DNA of 64,000 nt from Cytophagales bacterium (GTDB lineage Bacteria > Bacteroidota > Bacteroidia > Cytophagales > Cytophagaceae), in NCBI GenBank assembly GCA_004294225.1, contig REBA01000014.1, forward strand, positions 1 to 64,000, written 5' to 3'. Positions 27,086-37,400 of this stretch are shown here, one piece after another (positions within the stretch are counted from its first letter, which is position 1; each line of letters begins with the position of its first letter). Both the position numbers and the translations under genes were made by a program. The notes under the pieces are model-generated. The model searched no databases and was not told where the DNA came from. It was given only the letters and a program-made list of their open reading frames with translations.

Positions 27086-27382
27086 TAGTGCCGACGCCGT
27101 CAGTGCTGCTATATATCAAGGACGTCCGTCCGCTGTTTGAATTCAAGAGCAAAATCAATATCTTTGCGTTTGTTTTCTGTTAAAGATGAGCAACAAATAC
27201 AAATTTTAGAACACCTATCTTTCTTAGTAAACTTTATGTATAATCGTGAACACCGGGCGGAAGCCATGATAATAAAAGGAATACCGACGAACGTCGGCAC
27301 CAGCAGGGATGAATAATGCCTACTAGATTTAATACTAATGTAGCAGTAGCATTAAATATGTAAAATTTAATTATAAGTAAAT
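26926..27382. other. Intergenic: left direct repeat and 213-bp palindrome-bounded element
   Basis: Holds the non-coding part of the left direct repeat (to 27085), then the 213-bp element 27088-27300, then about 80 bases of AT-rich leader before the cargo gene. The element is richer in G+C than its surroundings. The only reading frame here (27109-27300, minus) has no recognisable similarity and is probably chance. Confidence 0.6.
27088..27300. repeat. 213-bp element bounded by 9-bp inverted repeats (MITE/REP-like)
   Basis: GTGCCGACG at 27088-27096 is matched by CGTCGGCAC at 27292-27300. The right end also forms a tight hairpin CCGACG-AA-CGTCGG (27284-27297). It lacks coding capacity for a transposase. 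The compositional contrast with the flanks and its position immediately beside the repeat junction suggest a short repetitive element. Copy number elsewhere is unknown. Confidence 0.45.
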
Positions 27383-29020
27383 ATGAAAGTATTTTTATTC
27401 TTTTCAATTTTTGCAATGTCTTTAAATGGACATTCGCAATACATCAATAGCCAGCTCAATAGTTCTCAAAGGTCTATCGGCCATGAGGTTATTTATGCTC
27501 AAAATGATTCTTGGATTGTCGCAAGTGAATCTAATAGAAAATTAAGCTTTTCTAAAATAGACAATGCTGGAAATAATATTTGGAATAAAACAATAGATAT
27601 TAAATATACAGAGCAGTATTCATTAGCTAAGACAATTTTAAGACCCAATGGCAACTATATATTTGCAGGAATTGCAGAATCTACCTGCGATGTATTGATA
27701 TATGTGATGTTTGTCATCGAGCTTTCTAATCAAGGTGAGATAGTGATGCAAGCAGAGTATCAAGTAAATTATTCTAAGCCTGTTTTTGTATTTGAAGATT
27801 TGTATCAAGATTTGGTAGTAATTCAAGACAATAAAATATTTACTGTTACAAATAACCAAATAGTTATAAAAAAAGAATTTAAAGATTATTACTTTACTGA
27901 AGTTGTACAAAAAAATGGCTATCTATATTATGGAAAATCATTTAATGAAATAGTTCAATTTGACAAAGATGGAGAAATAATAACCACTAGAGAAACTGCT
28001 AATCCTTCCAATTTATTCGTATTAAATAATACAGTAGTTTACCTAACCAATAACTTTATGTATAGTTATGATGATGAATCTATAGTTAGAGATTCAACTT
28101 TTCGAGGAGCCGAAATACCTAAATCTATCTTAAATTATAATAATGAGTTGTGGATTAATTATTCGAATAAAATCGTTTGGATGGATAATTTTTTTAGGAT
28201 AAAAAACGTTTGGGATTTAACTAAAATTCAAAATTTAGATATTTATAGTATAGGCTTATCGCCTAAAAATGTTTTTTTTGCAGGAACCAAAAGTGCTTTT
28301 AATAATAATGGCATTGCCTTAATTGCATTTAAAAAAAATGATAATCTAATAAAAATACTAGACAATGTTAGAATTGAAAATATAATCTTAAGCGATGTAT
28401 CTCATGTATCAGGAATCAATCAATATGGAGGTAAAATATTATATGTTTCACATAGAACAAAAATGATTGTGAGAAATAGTGGACCAACTGCTTTAAAAAA
28501 TTTTTATATTCATTACAGATTAGAGAGGGTAAATTTATCTGATTTTTGCTCAGGAATGGAAGAAGTAACTAAGAAAATTGAAAATGTAACACTATTTACC
28601 AATGATACTTTAGAGATAGATTTAGGAATTATCTTCAGATCAATTCCAAGTTTTGAAAATGATAGATTCAACTTCTGTGCCTCTGTATCTGCACCTAATA
28701 ATAAGATTAATAGCAGCAAAAATGATTACTTTTGCAAACTTTATCAATTTGATCCATTAGAATATTCGGCTCCTGAATCTGAGATTCTATTTACTTTATA
28801 CCCTAACCCAGCTACCATCATAGTGCATATAAACACAAAACAAAACTTAGGCGGGAGCCTAGTAATATTTAACGCCTTCGGGCAGCAAATACTAGAAAAG
28901 CCAATAGTCTCCGAAATAATAGACTGCGATATTGAAAATCTGACTAAGGGTTTTTATATAGTTGAACTTCTTCGTCAAAATGGTAGTTTCGCTGGTAGGC
29001 ATAAATTAGTGGTTCAATAA
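27383..29020 (+). CDS. T9SS type A cargo protein with propeller-like repeats
   Basis: A 545-residue exported protein with signal peptide ending near GHSQ. The body has weak repeats (DSWIVASESNRKLSFSKIDNAGNNIW and similar), resembling the blades of the lipoprotein encoded just before it. Near residues 370-460 lies a region with several cysteines and an Ig/CARDB-like character. The last 74 residues (from about 472, FTLYPNPATIIVHI ... FYIVELL ... HKLVVQ) are a T9SS sorting domain, so it is secreted and anchored or released by the type IX system. It is the only clear gene of the direct-repeat-flanked insertion, so may be a recently gained surface protein. Function unknown. Confidence 0.85.
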   Translation: MKVFLFFSIFAMSLNGHSQYINSQLNSSQRSIGHEVIYAQNDSWIVASESNRKLSFSKIDNAGNNIWNKTIDIKYTEQYSLAKTILRPNGNYIFAGIAESTCDVLIYVMFVIELSNQGEIVMQAEYQVNYSKPVFVFEDLYQDLVVIQDNKIFTVTNNQIVIKKEFKDYYFTEVVQKNGYLYYGKSFNEIVQFDKDGEIITTRETANPSNLFVLNNTVVYLTNNFMYSYDDESIVRDSTFRGAEIPKSILNYNNELWINYSNKIVWMDNFFRIKNVWDLTKIQNLDIYSIGLSPKNVFFAGTKSAFNNNGIALIAFKKNDNLIKILDNVRIENIILSDVSHVSGINQYGGKILYVSHRTKMIVRNSGPTALKNFYIHYRLERVNLSDFCSGMEEVTKKIENVTLFTNDTLEIDLGIIFRSIPSFENDRFNFCASVSAPNNKINSSKNDYFCKLYQFDPLEYSAPESEILFTLYPNPATIIVHINTKQNLGGSLVIFNAFGQQILEKPIVSEIIDCDIENLTKGFYIVELLRQNGSFAGRHKLVVQ

Positions 29021-29387
29021 ATAGGACTAGCCAACTGGTCTATGTTTAGCGAAGGTTATCTTAGATCAATCATTACGTAAGCTTTAACTGAAAGATATTT
29101 CAAAAAAAATGTCACCTCATTTATACCCAATAGAGCAAGCAACCACTAGTCCAAGGTTGTAAATTAAGTTTTACTTGTTTTCTGGTTTTTTTCTGGTGCG
29201 AGCGTCCGCTCTTGCCATTTAACTTTTAAGGGATCGTGGAAGCAAACAAATAAAAACATTATCTTGCACTATGAGTCGCAAGTATTAAATAATGGGCAAT
29301 ACCAAAATTTACTTTGTTAATTTAATATTATGAATGCTTTATGTGTTGTGAAATAATAACGAAAAGGAGAAGCTTGCACCAGAGGGA
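29021..29387. other. Non-coding right part of the insertion
   Basis: About 370 bases after the cargo gene with no supported reading frame. It contains a GC-rich patch with the palindrome GAGCG-TC-CGCTC at 29200-29211, which stands out from the AT-rich neighbourhood. No clear intrinsic terminator for the cargo gene is seen. Confidence 0.5.
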
Positions 29388-29561
29388 GAATTCATCAAAT
29401 AAAACATTTTTACAGGAATTCTAACTTTTAGATAAAGAGGACAAAATTTATAATATTCAATATCTTTACTTGAAATTACAATAAGAGCCTCAACGGGTTG
29501 AGAATATTCAACGCTCAATTACAATACAAAACTGTACAATAGGACAATAAAAAACCTCAGT
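29388..29561 (+). repeat. 175-bp direct repeat, right copy
   Basis: Second copy of 26911-27085 (174 bases here). It includes a fragment equal to the end of the lipoprotein gene and continues straight into the intact terminator and tRNA-Ser, so this side keeps the probable ancestral right flank. Confidence 0.95.
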
Positions 29562-29595
29562 AATTTGAAGTTCAAGTTGCTGAGGTTTTATTTTG
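29551..29595. terminator. Bidirectional terminator behind tRNA-Ser
   Basis: AAAACCTCAG (29551-29560) pairs with CTGAGGTTTT (29580-29589), and the 19-base loop contains a second small inverted repeat (TTGAA/TTCAA). T-runs follow on both strands. On the minus strand it ends tRNA-Ser; on the plus strand it would have ended the lipoprotein operon before the insertion. Confidence 0.75.
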
Positions 29596-29680
<85 letters not shown>

Positions 29681-29742
29681 TTATATATTTGGAGTGCAAA
29701 AGTATAGAAATATTTTATTTCTACAAATGTTTTTAACAATTA

Positions 29743-29773
29743 AATTAAACAAAAAATATTTTTTTGTTTAATT
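29743..29773. promoter_or_regulatory. AT-rich palindrome between tRNA-Ser and pyrG
   Basis: Arms AATTAAACAAAAAA (29743-29756) and its exact complement (29760-29773) surround a 3-base centre. It lies in a divergent interval, so an operator is possible, although a remnant terminator cannot be excluded. Confidence 0.35.
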
Positions 29774-29805
29774 CTTAGATTAATATCTATTTATATAGTC
29801 TACAC

Positions 29806-29840
29806 TTTATAAAAAACCAATGGTAATATTTTTTTATAAA
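29806..29840. promoter_or_regulatory. Second AT-rich inverted repeat upstream of pyrG
   Basis: TTTATAAAAAA (29806-29816) is matched by TTTTTTATAAA (29830-29840), with a small ACCA/TGGT inverted pair inside. It is 39 bases upstream of the likely pyrG -7 box, a place where a regulator could act. Confidence 0.3.
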
Positions 29841-29878
29841 AAACTTAACAGGGTGTATAAATAGTGAAGCTAAAAGAA

Positions 29879-29886
29879 TAACTTTG
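29879..29886 (+). promoter_or_regulatory. Promoter -7 box of pyrG-yidC
   Basis: TAACTTTG is an exact match to TAnnTTTG and is followed by C, 24 bases before the pyrG start. A -33 TTG at the usual spacing is not evident. The position gives a plausible short leader. Confidence 0.5.
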
Positions 29887-29910
29887 CAAATTGTAAAACA
29901 TAACTAAATT

Positions 29911-31530
29911 ATGCCTTCGGCTAAATACATTTTCGTTACAGGTGGCGTCACCTCATCTTTAGGCAAAGGAATTATATCTTCTTCATTAGGCAAATTGCTT
30001 CAATCGAGAGGTTATTCCGTTACAATCCAAAAATTTGATCCATATATCAATATTGATCCAGGAACACTTAATCCCTACGAGCATGGCGAATGCTATGTAA
30101 CCGACGATGGAGCTGAAACAGATTTAGATTTAGGTCATTACGAGCGTTTCTTGAATATCCCAACTACTCAAGCAAACAACATCACTACAGGAAGAATTTA
30201 TCACAATGTAATTACCAAAGAAAGACAAGGTGCCTTTTTAGGGAAAACTGTTCAAGTAGTTCCTCACATAACTGACGAAATCAAAAGAAACTGTTTACTA
30301 CTGGGGCAAACAGGAAAATACGATATTGTAATTACGGAAATTGGAGGTTGTGTAGGAGATATAGAGGCACTTCCTTTTTTAGAAGCCGTAAGACAAATGC
30401 GTTGGGAACTAGGCCATAACGAAACACTAGTAATTCACCTTACACTTCTCCCCTACCTTAATGCTTCTAAAGAATTAAAAACAAAACCAACACAACATTC
30501 GGTAAAACAACTTTCTGAAGCAGGAATTAGCCCTGATATATTAGTTTGTAGAACAGAGCATCCCATCCCTTCGGATATGCGAAAGAAAATAGCTCTATTC
30601 TGTAATGTAAATGTAAACTGTGTCATAGAATCTATAGATGCAGAAACCATTTACGACGTCCCACTTCTAATGCGAAAAGAAAAACTAGATGAAAGAGTAC
30701 TGGGAAAGCTAAAACTAGCTCATAAAACCGAACCAGACATCTCCTCTTGGAAATACTTTCTTGGGAAACTAAAAAATCCAACCAGTGAAGTAACCATTGC
30801 TTTAGTTGGAAAATACGTGGAATTGCCAGATGCCTACAAATCTATAGTCGAGTCATTTATTCATGCAGGAGCAATGAATGAATGTAAAGTAAACATACTT
30901 TGGGTTCATTCAGAAAAACTCGATAAAGAAAGCATTAACCTTCACTTTGGCACCGTAGATGCTATATTAGTTGCACCTGGTTTTGGCGAAAGAGGCTTCC
31001 AAGGGAAGCTTGATGCGGTAAAACATGCAAGAGAGAATAATATCCCATTTTTTGGAATTTGTCTTGGAATGCAATGTGCCGTAGTAGAATTTGCAAGAAA
31101 TGTACTAAAATTAAAAAATGCTGCTTCTACAGAAATGGATAAATCATCTTCTTATCCAGTTATAGATTTGATGGAATCTCAAAAAGATGTTACTCAAAAA
31201 GGGGGAACCATGAGATTAGGTGCTTACCCTTGTAACCTCAAGAAAGGTTCAAAAGCTAACTCTATATATGGTAAAATAAAAATTACTGAAAGACATAGAC
31301 ATAGGTACGAATTCAACAACAAATTTTTAACACAGTTTGAGAAAGCAGGAATGATTGCCTCAGGAATTAACCCTGAAACGAAACTAGTGGAAATTATAGA
31401 GATAAAAAACCACCCATACTTTGTTGGTGTTCAGTTTCATCCTGAACTTAAAAGCACAGTACTCAACCCCCACCCTTTATTTGTTGAGTTTGTAAAAGCT
31501 GCTATTACCTATTCTAAAAACAAAAAATAA
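29911..31530 (+). CDS. pyrG: CTP synthase
   Basis: A 539-residue enzyme making CTP from UTP, ATP and glutamine. The N-terminal synthetase domain opens with [17 protein letters not shown] (P-loop), followed by [18 protein letters not shown]. The C-terminal glutamine amidotransferase domain has the nucleophile Cys in [12 protein letters not shown] (about residue 385) and the His/Glu pair in VQFHPELKS (about 508-510). The length is standard and all motifs are complete. yidC follows after 19 bases, an arrangement found in other Bacteroidota, so the two are likely co-transcribed. Confidence 0.98.
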   Translation: MPSAKYIFVTGGVTSSLGKGIISSSLGKLLQSRGYSVTIQKFDPYINIDPGTLNPYEHGECYVTDDGAETDLDLGHYERFLNIPTTQANNITTGRIYHNVITKERQGAFLGKTVQVVPHITDEIKRNCLLLGQTGKYDIVITEIGGCVGDIEALPFLEAVRQMRWELGHNETLVIHLTLLPYLNASKELKTKPTQHSVKQLSEAGISPDILVCRTEHPIPSDMRKKIALFCNVNVNCVIESIDAETIYDVPLLMRKEKLDERVLGKLKLAHKTEPDISSWKYFLGKLKNPTSEVTIALVGKYVELPDAYKSIVESFIHAGAMNECKVNILWVHSEKLDKESINLHFGTVDAILVAPGFGERGFQGKLDAVKHARENNIPFFGICLGMQCAVVEFARNVLKLKNAASTEMDKSSSYPVIDLMESQKDVTQKGGTMRLGAYPCNLKKGSKANSIYGKIKITERHRHRYEFNNKFLTQFEKAGMIASGINPETKLVEIIEIKNHPYFVGVQFHPELKSTVLNPHPLFVEFVKAAITYSKNKK

Positions 31531-31549
31531 ATCACCGAATAATAATTCA

Positions 31550-33370
31550 ATGGAACGCAATCAAATTACAGGAATAATCCTTATTACCCTATTAATGCTT
31601 GGGTACTTCATGTATGTAGGAAACAAGACTAGTGAAGAAACTATTGTAAATAAAGACACAACTGCTCTAAATACTACAAAACCTTCTTTATTACAAACCA
31701 AAACAAAACCAATAAATTTAGACTCTAGCACAATTAATGAGTACAAGTCTAGCTATGGACAACTTGCTATTGCTACCTCTGGAAAAGAAGAACTAATTAC
31801 TATTGAAAATAAAAACTTAAAAATAGATTTCTCCAATAAAGGAGGATATGTCAAAAAAGTTTTGCTAAAAAACTATTTCACCTCTAGTAAAACACCACTG
31901 TATTTATTTGATGAGAATAATAATCATTTGGAGTTAAATGCCCATATCAATGGAAAACCAAGTAATCTTTACGAACTATTTTATGAACCTAAAATAGAAA
32001 AATTCAAAGATTCAACCACCATTACTTTTTCCCTCAACTTAAGTTCAAATCAAAATATAACTCAAACATATACTATTCCAGAAAATGGTTACGGCATCAA
32101 TTATCGTATTTCTTTTAATGGTTTGGAAAACATCATTGAAAACAAATCAATAGAAATCAATTGGATTCAAGATGTTCCTGGTACAGAAAATGACAATATT
32201 CAGAGTAGAGATAGAACCACTATTAACTATTATACTGTTGATGGTAGTTTCAACAACCTCGCTGAAGCTTCGAAATCAACAGAAGAAGAAACACTTCAAG
32301 CACTTAAATGGGTAGTTTTTAAACAAAAGTTTTTCAATTCTGGCTTTATAGCTCAAAACAAAATAGAGAAAGCCATAATTACCGCCACTCCTTCAACAGA
32401 TACATTAAATGTAAAGATGCTACAAGCAAAACTAAACATACCTATTCAAGATTTCTATACTAAGCAAGGTGGACAATTCAAACTATACTTTGGCCCCACC
32501 CAAAACGATGCTTTAAAAAATGTTGCCGAAGGTTATGACAAAAATTTGTATTTAGGATATCCAGTAATTAGAGAATTCAATAAATATGTGGTAACACCTT
32601 TGTTTGAGTTTCTTCAAAAATTCATTACAAATTATGGCATCATTATCATTATACTTGGAATATTGGTAAAGCTATTGTTATTGCCCTTATCCTTCAAATC
32701 TCAAGTTTCAATGGCTAAAATGAGGGTAATGAAGCCAGAGTTGGATGAGCTTAAAACACTCTACCCAGATGATATGCAAAAGCAACAAAGTGAGCAAATG
32801 AAACTCTATCAAAAAGTAGGGATAAACCCACTGAGTGGATGCGTTCCTGTATTGCTTTCTATGCCAGTTTTGCTTGCAATGTTTAGTTTTTTTCCTAATG
32901 CCATAGAACTTCGTCAACAAGCATTTCTTTGGGCACCAGATTTGTCGACCTATGATGCACCGTTTCATTTGCCTTTTACTATACCCTTTTATGGCTCCCA
33001 TGTAAGTATTTTCACACTTCTAATGACACTTTCTACACTTGCATTGACCTTTTTTAATAATCAAATGACAACTGCTCAAGGGCCAATGAAATCAGTGTCT
33101 TACATAATGCCCGTAGTGTTTATGTTTGTTTTAAACTCATTTCCTGCAGGTTTGAGTTTCTATTACTTAGTAAGCAACATCTTATCTATAGCACAACAAA
33201 AAATAATGCAACAATTTGTAGATGAAGATAAAATCAAACATCAACTTGAAGAAAACAGAAAGAAAAATGCTTCAGGTCAAAATACAGGTTCAAAATCGAA
33301 GTGGATGCAGAGAGTGGAAGATGCAATGAAGGCAAGAGAAGAACAATTGAAAAATCAAAAGAAAAAATAG
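31550..33370 (+). CDS. yidC: Membrane protein insertase YidC
   Basis: A 606-residue inner-membrane insertase. It has an N-terminal TM (about 6-22), a large periplasmic beta-sandwich domain (about 55-330), and the conserved YidC/Oxa1 core with five helices (about 350-570), including the segment ITNYGIIIIILGILVKLLLL and the conserved PLSGCVPVLLSMPVLLAMF. A basic tail (KKNASG...QLKNQKKK) helps bind ribosomes. YidC inserts and folds membrane proteins alone or with SecYEG. It is followed by a strong terminator at 33402. Confidence 0.97.
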   Translation: MERNQITGIILITLLMLGYFMYVGNKTSEETIVNKDTTALNTTKPSLLQTKTKPINLDSSTINEYKSSYGQLAIATSGKEELITIENKNLKIDFSNKGGYVKKVLLKNYFTSSKTPLYLFDENNNHLELNAHINGKPSNLYELFYEPKIEKFKDSTTITFSLNLSSNQNITQTYTIPENGYGINYRISFNGLENIIENKSIEINWIQDVPGTENDNIQSRDRTTINYYTVDGSFNNLAEASKSTEEETLQALKWVVFKQKFFNSGFIAQNKIEKAIITATPSTDTLNVKMLQAKLNIPIQDFYTKQGGQFKLYFGPTQNDALKNVAEGYDKNLYLGYPVIREFNKYVVTPLFEFLQKFITNYGIIIIILGILVKLLLLPLSFKSQVSMAKMRVMKPELDELKTLYPDDMQKQQSEQMKLYQKVGINPLSGCVPVLLSMPVLLAMFSFFPNAIELRQQAFLWAPDLSTYDAPFHLPFTIPFYGSHVSIFTLLMTLSTLALTFFNNQMTTAQGPMKSVSYIMPVVFMFVLNSFPAGLSFYYLVSNILSIAQQKIMQQFVDEDKIKHQLEENRKKNASGQNTGSKSKWMQRVEDAMKAREEQLKNQKKK

Positions 33371-33401
33371 AATTTTTATAATAAAGATGAATTTATAATT
33401 C

Positions 33402-33436
33402 AAAATCCTCCCTAAAAAGGAGGATTTTCTTATTTT
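33402..33436 (+). terminator. Intrinsic terminator after yidC
   Basis: AAAATCCTCC (33402-33411), loop CTAAAAA, GGAGGATTTT (33419-33428), then CTTATTTTT. A 10-bp stem with T-run, as expected for rho-independent termination of the pyrG-yidC unit. Confidence 0.85.
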
Positions 33437-33563
33437 TACAATTCATTTAATTCAAAAACATTACATTGTATTCATTATTATAATTTTTTAACCTTAATTA
33501 GATAAATAAAAATTACTTCTTCATTAAAAATTGTATTAAACTACTATAATAAAAAATCACAGA

Positions 33564-34403
33564 ATGATAAAAAAGTTATTTCTCCTAATAAATTTAATTA
33601 TACCTATTACAATACTTTTATCATTTCAAGTAAACTCTACTTGCAAAGCAGATGTAAAAAATCAAACCCAATTTGGTAATGATATTTTACAACTATCCAT
33701 CAATATTTGGCTCGAAGGAGCTTTTGATGGAGAAAAACAAATGAATACAGAACTCAACAAAAAAAGAATTCTCGAACAATTTGAATATAATATTCTAAGA
33801 CCTAGAGTAATAATTGGCAACATTACAATACCACAAATGCTTCCTGGATATAGAGTTCCATCAGGAGCAGTAGACATCATTAAAATTATGCTAAGAAGCC
33901 AAACAATTCCCTACAAAGTGGTAGATTCTACATTAGCTTGGGTAATGAATAATGGAACGATAAGAGACTACTCAACAGGGCTTAATAATTTTGCTATTTT
34001 CGACAATAGTAATGCTGGAACCTATTTTGTAGAAATACGCCATAAAAATCACCTTCCGATAATCTCCAATACAGCCTATAGCTTTGAAAACAAAAGAACC
34101 ATAGGAATAGATTTTAGTAATCCTAAAATAATTAGAGGAAGAGATAATTCATATAAAACAACAAAGACCAATCAATTGATAGCAATGATGGTGGCAGGTG
34201 ATGTTTTCAAAAACTCATCTCTAAAAGAAACAAATGCTCATGATGTATTTCTGATGAACAAAATTCTTAATGAGGGCGAATTTACTAACCTTGAATACCA
34301 TATAGGAGATGTAAACCTTGATGGAAGCATCAATGAAACTGATAAAAAAATTGTAGATTTTAATAGCTCGAAATTATACTTCTTTCCAATTCCTATGGAA
34401 TAA
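33564..34403 (+). CDS. Secreted protein with dockerin-like calcium motif
   Basis: A 279-residue exported protein with a signal peptide. The part FGNDILQLSINIWLEGAFDG, GTIRDYSTGLNNFAIF and TYFVEIRHKNHLPIIS is a pattern common in Bacteroidota secreted proteins. Near the C-terminus, GDVNLDGSINETDKKIV is a dockerin-type EF-hand calcium loop. There is no T9SS tail. The gene lies 68 bases before the giant adhesin, whose N-terminus looks cohesin-like, so a dockerin-cohesin contact between the two is conceivable but unproven. Confidence 0.75.
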   Translation: MIKKLFLLINLIIPITILLSFQVNSTCKADVKNQTQFGNDILQLSINIWLEGAFDGEKQMNTELNKKRILEQFEYNILRPRVIIGNITIPQMLPGYRVPSGAVDIIKIMLRSQTIPYKVVDSTLAWVMNNGTIRDYSTGLNNFAIFDNSNAGTYFVEIRHKNHLPIISNTAYSFENKRTIGIDFSNPKIIRGRDNSYKTTKTNQLIAMMVAGDVFKNSSLKETNAHDVFLMNKILNEGEFTNLEYHIGDVNLDGSINETDKKIVDFNSSKLYFFPIPME

Positions 34404-34471
34404 TAGAACTCACAAAAAAACGAATACTTACTTTAGCAATTTATATATAATTAGCTAACCTTATTTACTTT

Positions 34472-37400
34472 ATGAAATTAAAAACAAGAAAATTATTTTT
34501 ATTATTAACGATTGGCATATCGAGTCTTTTTTTATCGTTTACCAATATTGATAATAAAAATTCAACTACAACTAAGCTATCAAAACAACCCTTCTCAATT
34601 GCAAAAAACAATGCTACTCCTATATGCAGCCTTACTGTAAGAGCAACATATAGAAACGATTCCCTTTATTTACAATACTTTATTCGCAAGCAAATTGCTG
34701 CTACATTCCAGCTAGGAAATGCCAACTTAATCATAAGTCTTGACCCAGAGTACTTTGATATATCTAAATCAAAAATCAAAAAAAGAAGTGCTTGGGATGC
34801 ACTCTACAACCCCAGCCTTTATAGACCTTTGCAATTGTCTTTCAACAATACTTCCAAAATTCTTAGTCTAAATATAGAACATACTTCTACAACAAATCTT
34901 GGTATTTCGCCACCTAATCAGGATTCAATGATTGCAGAAGTGGCTGTACCAGTAATAAAATGTATAGAAAATTATCCTATCAATTGGAATAAAAATTCCC
35001 CTCAAGGAGAAATTCTAAACACTTTAGGAACTAGTATATATTCTGAAACCTTCTTTCAAGATGGCGGAACTGTAAATGCTTGCCCCTGCGATGCTTCGTT
35101 TACAGGCTTAGGAAATAGCTATTGCACGTCAAGCTTCTTGTCAAAATTAACCCCTAAAATCAATGGAGGAGTTTTTTCGGGTGCTGGTGTAAATTTTAGT
35201 AATGGAATATGGTACTTCAAAGCATTTGATGCAGGTCCAGGGACTCATACCATTAAATATATTTTACCCTGCGGAGATACTGCTTCTAAAACAATTTCAG
35301 TAGAAGCTGCACCTTGTCAATCTTTAGGAGGGCAAGACATCACAGGTGGCTTTGCATTCGTAACTCAACCAAGAGGGCTATTTACCGATTGCAACGGTGA
35401 AATTTACGCTACTAGCCAACTAGACCAAACAGTATATAAAATTGATAGCTTTGGAGTAAAAGAAGTGATTGCTGGAGTAAATGGAATAGCTGGCTACATT
35501 GATGGGCCAAGCAATACTGCACTTTTCAACTTTCCCACAGGAGTAATAAAAAGCAGCATCAATGGCAATATCTATGTGGTTGATGGAAGAAATCAAGTAA
35601 TTAGAGAAATCAATACTACTACGAACCAAGTAACAACCATAGCTGGAAGTTTCAATTCAGATTATGGAACAAGCAACGACGATGGAATAGGAGCTTCTGC
35701 AAAATTTTCAACTCAAGGTATAGGGATAACCTTTAACAAAACCCAAGATACGCTCTATGTTACAGAAAGTAGTAATGGTTTAAGTAGTGGACAACTAGGG
35801 CAGCTCTATAAATTTATTTTTAGAGTAAGACAAATAAGCCTAATCACCAAAGAAGTAAAAACTATTGCAGGTGGAGCTTATGCTTTAGCCCCAAGTCCAT
35901 CTAGTGATACCGACAAACCCATTGGCACTAACACCATATTCAGAGGACTAGGCCATCTTAGTGCAGATAACAATTACCTTTATGTAGCAGACCAAACAGC
36001 AAGAAAAATTAGAAAGATTAATCTAATTGCCCCACATGCAGTAACAACTATAGCTGGGCCTTCAGGCTTTTCATCTCCAATATCTGCATCTGTATCTGGA
36101 AACGGGATTGTATATAGTGCAGATCAAAACGAGTGTACTATTAAAGAAGTCTCTCAATTCCCCACCACATCAATAAAAATTGTAGCAGGATCTGCAAACG
36201 AATGCTATGACAGCGACACCACTTTTCAAACACCCAATGCAACTTCTGTATTTGTTAAAGGATTTATAGATGTAGCAGATTTTGGTTCTGGAAAAATTAA
36301 GAGGGTTGGAATAAAAGATTACGGTAGTCTTCCATTTAAAGGAACTAGTAAAAAATACTGTTATAATGGGGTTACTGATACCTTAAACTACATTCTTGGT
36401 AGCTATTCTGGTAATGGTATATCAAAAGTAAATAATTTGTGGATATTCAACCCTGTAGTAGCTGGAATTGGTAAACATGTGATTACCTACTCATTTGATT
36501 TAAATACTTGCAATGCCTCATTTACTGATACTTTTATTGTATTCCCTAAACCAAAACCGTTCAAAGGAATCAATAAAACAATTTGCGATAATGAGCTTGG
36601 AAAATTCCAATTAGATGCTGGCCCTGGCCAATCTTATCAATGGTTCAGAAACCTTCCTAATCAAATCATTAACGGACAAAACAAAAGGTTGCTTACAATT
36701 AGTACTACAGGAATATACAGCGTAAGCATTAGAGATACAATGGGATGTATAGGAGGAGACACAATTACCCTGAACTCTATTGCTGCTTCTAAAGTTAGCC
36801 TTGGTCCAGATATCAATCTTTGTGCAGGTTTCAAAACACCGCTTTCATTTACACCAAATAGTGGAATTCAATCTATATTGTGGTATAATGGCACAAGCAA
36901 TCTAACTGATACGGCTTTTGGGGGTGGAATTTATCATGTAACTATTAAAGACGCAAATGGATGCTTTAGCACTGACTCCCTAAATGTTATTTCAAGCCTT
37001 CCCCCTACTCCTTTGATTAGTTCGGTTCCTGAAGAAAAATGTGTTGCATTTGTCAAAACCAAAACTACCTTTCAAAGAGAAAACACTTTCTTAACACCAC
37101 AACTACAAGGAATGGTAATAGATTCTAAAGGGAATACTTTTATTACAGACTTTGAAAACAACCTAATAAGAAGAATAAATAAAAGCGGAACTCAATCTAT
37201 CTATGCAGGACAAGGCACAGATCCCTTTGGAAACTCATTGGCAAATGTACGTATCAGAAAGCCCTATGGTATAACTATAGATAGAAACGACAACTTATAT
37301 ATTACAGAAGTTACAGAAAATATAGTTAGAAAAATCACCCCCACTGGTGTAGTTTCTATTTACGCTGGAGTTTATGGAAACACCAATGGCTATAATGGCG

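Larger units (their letters stand above)
27086..29387. mobile_element. Inserted segment flanked by direct repeats, next to tRNA-Ser
   Basis: A 2.3-kb segment that separates two near-identical copies of a 175-bp stretch. The left copy is cut at the first arm of a terminator, while the right copy keeps the full terminator followed by tRNA-Ser(UGA). The segment carries one T9SS cargo gene and short palindromic elements at both ends, but no transposase or integrase. Insertion with duplication of the flank, or recombination between repeats, explains the layout. The mechanism is not visible. Confidence 0.5.

Noticed and set aside
27109-27300. A 63-residue frame on the minus strand inside the 213-bp element
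   Set aside because: No recognisable motif, odd composition and a frame set by palindromic sequence; more likely chance than a gene.
27086-29387. Insertion sequence with transposase
   Set aside because: No transposase, recombinase or typical IS ends were found in the insert, so it is listed only as an inserted segment.
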